From Siphlonurus alternatus (lineage: Eukaryota; Arthropoda; Insecta; Ephemeroptera; Siphlonuridae), in NCBI GenBank assembly GCA_949825025.1, contig OX463778.1, positions 2,370,501-2,434,500 of the forward strand: 64,000 nucleotides of DNA. The letters run 5' to 3'. Position 1 is the first letter of the stretch; each line of letters begins with the position of its first letter. The position numbers were made by a program, and so were the translations under genes. Under the pieces are notes generated by a model. It was not told where the DNA came from and did no database searches. It saw only the letters and a program-made list of their open reading frames with translations. Shown here in pieces: positions 59,901 through 64,000 of this stretch.

Positions 59901-62900
59901 TTTAAATTTTGATTGAGGAAAGAATTTAAAGTACATTGAAATTATTTCTTAACAAATCTTAGATAGACCTTCTTGTTTACAACATTTTCGTTTCCAGGTT
60001 CAAAACATATTAAGACGAGAAACAAAAGTAGTCAGAACAGCGCATTTTTCAGGGTATAATATAAAGTCGTTCTCATTTATCTTTGGTGTGACCTCACGCG
60101 ACTCTCCCATTACTATGGAGTATTGTCCTCAATTTTTTTTATTGCAGAAATGGATAGAGGGTGAAAATTAATGCTACCCTGATTTTTTTCCGATTTTTTA
60201 GAGCCCGGGTAGTATTTTTAAAAAATTATTGAAAATTCTATTTGTGACGTCACGCAGCGTCAAGTCCTATCTTTTTCTTAAAGAGCGGCGTCTCGTGACG
60301 TCACAAAAAGAATTTTCAATAATTTTTTAAAAATACTTCCCGGGCTCTAAAAAATCGGAAAAAAATCAGGGTAGCATAACTTTGCACCCTCTATCCATTT
60401 CTGAAATAAAAAAAATTAAGATCAATACTCCATTGTATTGGAGGACAAAAAGAGGTTCGTGACGTCAAGGTACTGCTAAATGAATCTTAGTTTATGCTTT
60501 AGGATTTTGTTGGTCCCTTTTAAACCTAATCTAAGATTTTTATTGACTATTTTTTTTAGATGACTATAATGCCAACAGCTGATTCTGATGGAAACGGAAA
60601 TGACGGTAATCTTAGAATGCCATTAAGATTTGAGGACTGTTAAAATAAAGTATAGTTTGTGTTCAATGTTTTTGTAACAAGAATTTCTCGATTTTACTAC
60701 ACAAGAGTTATGTTATCATGTGTTTCTAAGCAGTTTTCAATGCAGTGAAAAGGTATTACGTTTGTATTGTTATTTTTGTAAGCAATAGTTGAATTTATAA
60801 TTTATTGTTTGCTTGTTTTTGACATATTTTTTACAACAATACTTTTAAAAAGGAATTATAGATTTTTATTGAACACATTGTAAAATAAAAGTAGAAAATA
60901 AGCAATTAAATAGCTCATGCAAACATGCTTTTATAAAATGAAAAGAAGAAAAGAAGTAACCAGAGAAAGAAATAATTAGGAAATGCAGATTTTAAAAGTA
61001 TAAAAACTCAAGCGTTCAGGTCATCATGTTTAATTTCCTAAGTAATTTTGGCGAGATGTTATAAATTAGAGTGTTTTTTTTTTTTACAAAATTCTAATAT
61101 TTATTAATCTTTATGTACACTCAAGGCAATTAAATAAATTGTTAATTGTTCAAAACTGTATTAATATTTTAGAAAAAGAATATTCAAATTTACGCACACT
61201 TTGATGCAGAGAAAACTAAACTAAAAAGAATATTTTAATGAGAAATTAGACAATTTTCTCCATAAGCACCATGTTTAAAATTTTCAATTTTTTCTATAAT
61301 AACTATTATTATAAAGCTATTAGAGAACATCTCCTACCCCCCCTCCCCCATTTAGGGGTATTTTGATAAGGAATCAAGAACTTATTTTCCTCTAAAAATT
61401 TTCTTTAACACCATATTTATTTTTACATATGCTTAGATAAAACGGTGGGAACATCGCAAAATCAGCTGACTCTATTGTTATAGAAATTTCATATTTATTT
61501 TTGCATATGATGGATGTAACGTTATATTATATGCAGTTTTAGTTGCTATATCATTGCCCAAGACCTGAGTATTATTTATTAAATTCACGAGCAAACTTGA
61601 AACATAGTGCATACAAAAAATTCATGCAATATTAATCATGCCATAAGAAATTGGAAACAAATAATAATTTTACTGTCAAGCTTTTTTTGTGTATTTAATT
61701 TGGTTTCAATTTAATTTTGCATTTAAAATTTCTTGATTTAAAAGAAATTAATTTATTTACAAATTATTCTAATACATTATTTTATTTACACTCGATAATA
61801 AAACCAAAGCCATAATATTTTTTATGTACACCTCAGCTCGTTGCAAATGTTACCCTGTGTAGTTAGAGTCAAAGCTCCAATAGAAAAAAAAATATACAGG
61901 GTTTAAATTTTAGGGGAGTAAAAAAGTTTAAATTTCATGCTATATCCTCTAAAATTTATTAACTTTATAAAATCTCCTTGCATGCTCACAAACACAAGAA
62001 AGGTATGTAACTGCATGGCCACGAGGTGTACATAGTTTTGTTACAGAAACATAAATTTGCCTTAAGGTAGAGATAATACGGATCAGCTGGCCCAATGCTA
62101 AAAAAATCCCATTCATAAAAATTATGAAAAAAATTTAAAATGTTCTCCTCTACATCCCCTATCAGTAGGTAAAATATCAGGTATACAAAAACGAGCTAGG
62201 TTTCGAGTTATTAATTTTTAAAGTTGACTAATTTAACATGGAGAAATGGAACTTCCATGTTATTGGTCAACTTTAAAAATTAATAACTCGAAAACTAGCT
62301 CGTTTTTGTATACCTGATATTTTACCTACTGATAGGGGATGTAGAGGAGAACACTTTAAATTTTTTTCATAATTTTTATGAATGGGATTTTTTTAGCATT
62401 GGGCCAGCTGATCTGTATTATCTCTACCTTAAATTTGGAAAAAACAAACTTATGGCTGAAAATTCAATATTGAGGTTATAAATCTTTCATTTGAGTCAAA
62501 TTAAATTGAAATATAAATAATCATGATTTAATTTAAGTGAGAAATATTAACGTTTGATAATAATTCAATTGAATTGTCATAATTATGCTGATATTTCAAT
62601 AATTTCCCTCAATACATGATTTTCAGCTATAATATTTATATTATTTGTCTTCCGTATTAGACCCAAACGTTTCTGATCATTGCATAATTCACATTGATTA
62701 TGCTATGATACATTTTACTCTCATAATACAATGATTATATGGCATTGGTTCAAATTGTGTTCAGCTTGATAGCATCAATATAGTACAACATTACAGGATA
62801 GTATTGTGAAATAACCATATAAATATACGTATGTTTTTACTTCATTGAAATTACATTGAAAATTCTAACTCTCAGCATTTTTTAATAATAATTTATTTGT

Positions 62901-63915
62901 TAACTTTAAATATGTTTAAAAAAAAAAAGCGGACGGATTAAGGCGGATTCACATGGCGATTTTTACCATGCGACGCGACGCGAATAATGCGCACTTGCTG
63001 TAACATCCATTGGCGGCCATATTGGGCGATTAAAAGAAAAAGAGCATCGTAATTAACGCGATTACCTGCGAATTCGCCGCCGCATAGGATTTCGCAGCTT
63101 TTAAGTTAAAATCGCGCCGCGTCGCCGTTGCCGCCATCTGAATCCACCTTTACTCTGTAGTACAATACATTATAACGAAAGACTTTTTTAGTACACCATA
63201 AGCTTGGACTCTACAATGGATCCAAATAGCACCTATGTGTAAGCCTAAAAATGTTTAGGTTCAGCACTCGTTTTAGTACTTTATTTTCATTAAATATTAA
63301 CATTGAAATATTTTACATTAATTATAACTTTTTTTTTCAAGTACTTTCCTTGAATCTCATACTTTATTTTGATCAGTTTAATAATAAATCACTATGGAAC
63401 TAATATCTTAACATTTGGTTATATTATGTGCATGCATATATGTCTAGTTATTCTATCTTTTATCACTAATTTCAAAATTATTGATTAATCATAAAATAAG
63501 AGGCAGTCCATAAACATACCTTTCTTTTTATCATAAATACTACTATTTATATGGTTATTTCACATTAAAAAATTTAAAAATTCATTACAAATAATAAATA
63601 CAAAAACAGGTAGTACATTACCAGTAACGGAGAGGGTGGCTGTATACTGGACTTTTCCGGCTCGGTTTTCGACCACACAAGTGTAGTTTCCACTGTGACT
63701 TGAGGTTACACTGGAAATTGCGAGGATGCTGGAGAAGGGAGAGTACTGACTAATATCAATCCAAGAGCTAGTCATGCCGCTTATGGCGACGTTGTCTTTT
63801 AGCCAAGTGATGTTGAAGGGTTGGTCCCCTTGGCTCGTGGTGCACATGAGTTGAGTTCTCATGCCTTCAGAAACACCAGCCTCCTCAAAATAAAACGGAG
63901 AAATCCGGGGCGGGA
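41418..63915 (-). CDS. Dscam: Dscam (Down syndrome cell adhesion molecule), Ig7 to C-terminus, 22 exons
   Basis: Exons in transcript order: 63915-63622, 57781-57662, 57174-56998, 56519-56369, 54668-54511, 54006-53875, 53409-53261, 52802-52642, 52074-51899, 51384-51238, 50763-50605, 49726-49430, 48999-48858, 48804-48677, 48203-47976, 47264-47058, 46652-46509, 46066-45920, 44942-44790, 44386-44256, 43721-43514 and 41652-41418. Every join is GT-AG and in phase except the last. Domain order Ig7-Ig8-Ig9-Fn1-4-Ig10-Fn5-6-membrane-tail is diagnostic of Dscam, a homophilic cell-surface receptor of neurons and, in arthropods, haemocytes. About 1,280 codons are here; Ig1-Ig6 lie beyond the right edge. 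The Ig7 exon corresponds to exon 9 of insect Dscam1, normally one of many alternatives. Confidence 0.93.
41757..41966. mobile_element. MITE, GCAGAAATGAATAGAGGGTGC family
   Basis: Inverted ends TTTTTATTGCAGAAATGAAT and ATTCATTTCTGTAATAAAAA in the last Dscam intron. The interior contains AAGGGGCATGGGTTTAAACCC, related to the box-B-like interior at about 56710-56750. Six or so relatives lie in other Dscam introns. Confidence 0.7.
42332..43345. repeat. 42-bp minisatellite, about 24 copies, with 294-bp higher-order repeat
   Basis: The unit reads GTGAGTGTGGTATAGAAAAT then CTGAAATAGCCAATCACAAG with few variants. Variant TCAGAAG recurs at 42577, 42871 and 43165, exactly 294 bp (7 units) apart, so a 7-unit block was itself duplicated. 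Each unit contains a CCAAT motif. Because 42 is a multiple of 3, a 351-codon frame stays open on the - strand; it is not considered a gene. It lies in the last mapped Dscam intron. Confidence 0.93.
43741..43804. repeat. 32-bp tandem duplication beside a Dscam acceptor
   Basis: TCACCAAAGAGCTTTCATAA plus TCTCCTGGAGAG is repeated twice, 20 bases upstream (in transcript direction) of exon 43721-43514, i.e. in the branch-point region. Confidence 0.85.
45085..45552. mobile_element. 468-bp inverted-repeat element (MITE)
   Basis: The ends are AATTAGGTTGCTGCATGCC and GGTATGCAGCAACCTAATT. The arms include TAGTAGCTCAATCGAAAGAG, GATCACGTGACCT, GGCGTTGCG and AATGACGTCATAGGCG. No coding frame. It is in the Dscam intron after the membrane exon. 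Confidence 0.85.
45920..46066 (-). CDS. Dscam: Dscam transmembrane exon
   Basis: 147 nt, phase 1-1. An acidic juxtamembrane stretch (VEEEGSS) precedes the hydrophobic segment [20 protein letters not shown] and the basic stop-transfer CVRR. Only one such exon is seen, so no alternative membrane exon is evident. Confidence 0.92.
46110..46422. mobile_element. MITE, GCAGAAATGAATAG family
   Basis: The ends are GGAGTACCGATCTCAATTTT and TTCATTTCTGTAGTAAAAA. The interior has AACGTCACGAGGCGGCACT and AAAAAGGGGCGTGG. Related to 55998-56316. Confidence 0.7.
46509..48203 (-). CDS. Dscam: Dscam fibronectin III domains 5 and 6 (three exons)
   Basis: Exons 48203-47976 ([20 protein letters not shown]), 47264-47058 (end of Fn5, then start of Fn6 with [13 protein letters not shown]) and 46652-46509 ([20 protein letters not shown]). 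All joins are phase 1. Confidence 0.92.
47324..47630. mobile_element. inverted-repeat element with GACGTCACGGGCGGCACTCC core
   Basis: The ends are TAATGAGACATTAGAATGTG and CACATTCTAACATCTCATTA, and the arms fold over their full length. The core shares CCGGG-ACTATTTTTAAAAAAT and GTGACGTCA with the GCAGAAATGAATAG family, but the ends differ. Confidence 0.75.
48677..48999 (-). CDS. Dscam: Dscam Ig10 (two exons)
   Basis: Exons 48999-48858 ([19 protein letters not shown]) and 48804-48677 ([18 protein letters not shown]). The intron is 53 bp, the shortest in the gene, and joins in phase 2. Confidence 0.93.
49430..49726 (-). CDS. Dscam: Dscam fibronectin III domain 4 (one exon)
   Basis: A single 297-nt exon carries the whole domain: [33 protein letters not shown] and [19 protein letters not shown]. 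Confidence 0.93.
50160..50462. mobile_element. MITE, GCAGAAATGAATAG family
   Basis: Ends TGAATAGAAGGTGCAAAGTG and TTTACACCTTCTATCCATTT. The interior holds GGGTTTGAACCCACATTCC, a box-B-like palindrome (reverse strand GGGTTCAAACCC). It is in a Dscam intron. Confidence 0.7.
50605..51384 (-). CDS. Dscam: Dscam fibronectin III domain 3 (two exons)
   Basis: Exons 51384-51238 ([31 protein letters not shown]) and 50763-50605 ([20 protein letters not shown]), joined in phase 1. Confidence 0.92.
51899..52802 (-). CDS. Dscam: Dscam fibronectin III domain 2 (two exons)
   Basis: Exons 52802-52642 ([36 protein letters not shown]) and 52074-51899 ([20 protein letters not shown]), joined in phase 2. Confidence 0.92.
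53261..54006 (-). CDS. Dscam: Dscam fibronectin III domain 1 (two exons)
   Basis: Exons 54006-53875 ([38 protein letters not shown]) and 53409-53261 ([19 protein letters not shown]). The second ends in phase 0 at GTGAGT. Confidence 0.92.
54154..54451. mobile_element. MITE, GGGGGACATTC family, diverged long copy
   Basis: Ends TTGGGGGACATTCACAATGC and TTTGTGAATGCCCCCCA. The interior repeats CATGTTTAGC/ACCATGTTTAG motifs. It lies in a Dscam intron and is longer and more diverged than the other copies. Confidence 0.75.
54511..56519 (-). CDS. Dscam: Dscam Ig9 (two exons)
   Basis: Exons 56519-56369 ([20 protein letters not shown]) and 54668-54511 ([17 protein letters not shown]), joined in phase 2. 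The intron is 1.7 kb and holds a MITE at 55998-56316. Confidence 0.92.
55998..56316. mobile_element. MITE, GCAGAAATGAATAG family, well preserved
   Basis: Ends ATGGAGTATCGACCTCAAG and GAGGCCGATACTCCAT. The arms fold around TTGTGACGTCACGAGACGCC and CTTGCCACCTCATGACG. It sits in the Dscam Ig9 intron. Confidence 0.82.
56660..56845. mobile_element. partial MITE with box-B-like interior
   Basis: Contains AAAAGGGGCGTGGGTTCAAA then TCCAACCTTGG, resembling a Pol III B box (GGTTCAAATCC), and the end TTTGATGCACTCCTGCAAT. The left end is lost. Confidence 0.55.
56998..57781 (-). CDS. Dscam: Dscam Ig8 (two exons)
   Basis: Exons 57781-57662 and 57174-56998. The first holds [19 protein letters not shown] and Cys/Trp of [15 protein letters not shown]. 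The second holds [19 protein letters not shown], a segment strongly typical of Dscam Ig8. The phase-1 join is intact. Confidence 0.92.
58507..58690. mobile_element. MITE, GGGGGACATTC family
   Basis: Ends ATGGGGGACATTCACAAAGC and GTGAATGTCCCCCAAT, with arms CCGATTTTTAACCCTGGTGC. Very close to 34641-34825, so recently active. Confidence 0.87.
60112..60432. mobile_element. MITE, GCAGAAATGAATAG family
   Basis: Ends ATGGAGTATTGTCCTCAATT and TTAAGATCAATACTCCAT. The core TTGTGACGTCACGCAGCG/GCGTCTCGTGACGTCACAA matches 55998-56316. Confidence 0.82.
62062..62432. mobile_element. 371-bp near-perfect hairpin, TTAA GGTAGAGATAA family
   Basis: Ends TTAAGGTAGAGATAATACGG and TATTATCTCTACCTTAA. Arms of about 180 bases are nearly perfect inverses (AGCATTGGGCCAGCTGATC, CTACTGATAGGGGATGTAG). 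TTAA at both ends fits a TTAA target. Confidence 0.87.
62938..63151. mobile_element. GC-richer MITE, TAAGGCGGATTCA ends
   Basis: Left end TTAAGGCGGATTCACATGGCG and right end GCCGCCATCTGAATCCACCT are inverted with a few mismatches. The interior is rich in CG (GCGACGCGACGCG, AATCGCGCCGCGTCG), unlike the surroundings, which suggests a different origin. Confidence 0.65.
63622..63915 (-). CDS. Dscam: Dscam Ig7 exon (exon 9-type)
   Basis: 294 nt, phase 1 at both ends, encoding one whole Ig domain: [18 protein letters not shown], Cys in QLMCTTS, Trp in ITWLKD, and the second Cys in [10 protein letters not shown]. In insect Dscam1 a complete Ig7 in a single phase 1-1 exon is the exon 9 cassette and is mutually exclusive. 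No second copy occurs between here and the Ig8 exon, so this would be the last variant if a cluster exists upstream. Confidence 0.85.
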
Positions 63916-64000
63916 CTGAAATAAGGTAAACAAAATAAGAAAATATAATAAATGTTTTTATAATATACCGCGAAGTTCACTCAAAATGTTGCCAACTCAC
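63916..64000. other. start of the next Dscam intron, runs off the window
   Basis: Intron sequence upstream of the Ig7 exon. The acceptor ACCTTATTTCAG (on - strand) is visible at its inner edge. Further exon 9-type variants, if any, lie beyond 64000. Confidence 0.6.

Larger units (their letters stand above)
57782..63621. other. 5.8-kb Dscam intron between Ig7 and Ig8 exons
   Basis: Very AT-rich. It holds four inverted-repeat elements (58507, 60112, 62062, 62938) and no further Ig-like exon that I could find. Regulatory RNA pairing sites of the kind that control exon 9 choice might be here but cannot be recognised by eye. Confidence 0.55.

Overview
The window is an AT-rich animal nuclear sequence. 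Genes have GT-AG introns, and there are many short inverted-repeat elements, microsatellites and Pol III 5S rRNA genes. A Dscam gene with the arthropod domain order and two arthropod-type annexin genes point to an arthropod. A crustacean is plausible, but I cannot prove a taxon from the sequence alone.

Layout. (1) 2885-24300, + strand: a two-exon gene for a predicted secreted protein with a DRDQFP-type repeat. Its single intron is about 20.1 kb. (2) Within that intron, 3208-20762 is a 17.6 kb mobile element made almost wholly of two inverted arms (7.9 and 8.9 kb) around an 840 bp single-copy centre. It is flanked by a perfect 6-bp direct repeat (CATATT), its termini start 5'-AG, and each arm keeps a C-terminal fragment of a Polinton/Maverick-type DNA polymerase B. 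Each arm also carries a complete six-exon gene for an unrecognised 286-aa protein and a 519-bp tandem array (about 4.6 and 6.6 copies). I read the whole as a Polinton-derived palindromic (snap-back) element, and it is the most unusual object here. (3) 25713-27263: four 5S rRNA genes in alternating orientation inside a 1.55 kb palindrome. (4) 28835-34275 and 35676-40289, + strand: tandem paralogous annexin genes with long Pro/Tyr/Gln-rich N-termini and matching exon phases. The second holds a 5S-derived SINE and a solo LTR in introns. (5) 41418-63915, - strand: the 3' part of Dscam, 22 exons covering Ig7, Ig8, Ig9, Fn1-4, Ig10, Fn5-6, the membrane segment and the cytoplasmic tail. It converges tail to tail on the second annexin gene and continues beyond the right edge. 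Its introns hold a 42-bp minisatellite with higher-order structure and several MITE families.

How the parts relate. The annexin pair and Dscam are ordinary host genes: Ca2+/phospholipid binding, and a cell-surface recognition receptor. The mirrored 286-aa genes belong to the element and are not related in any visible way to the host genes. All spliced models were made by hand from splice consensus and reading phase. Joins are in phase everywhere except before the last Dscam exon.
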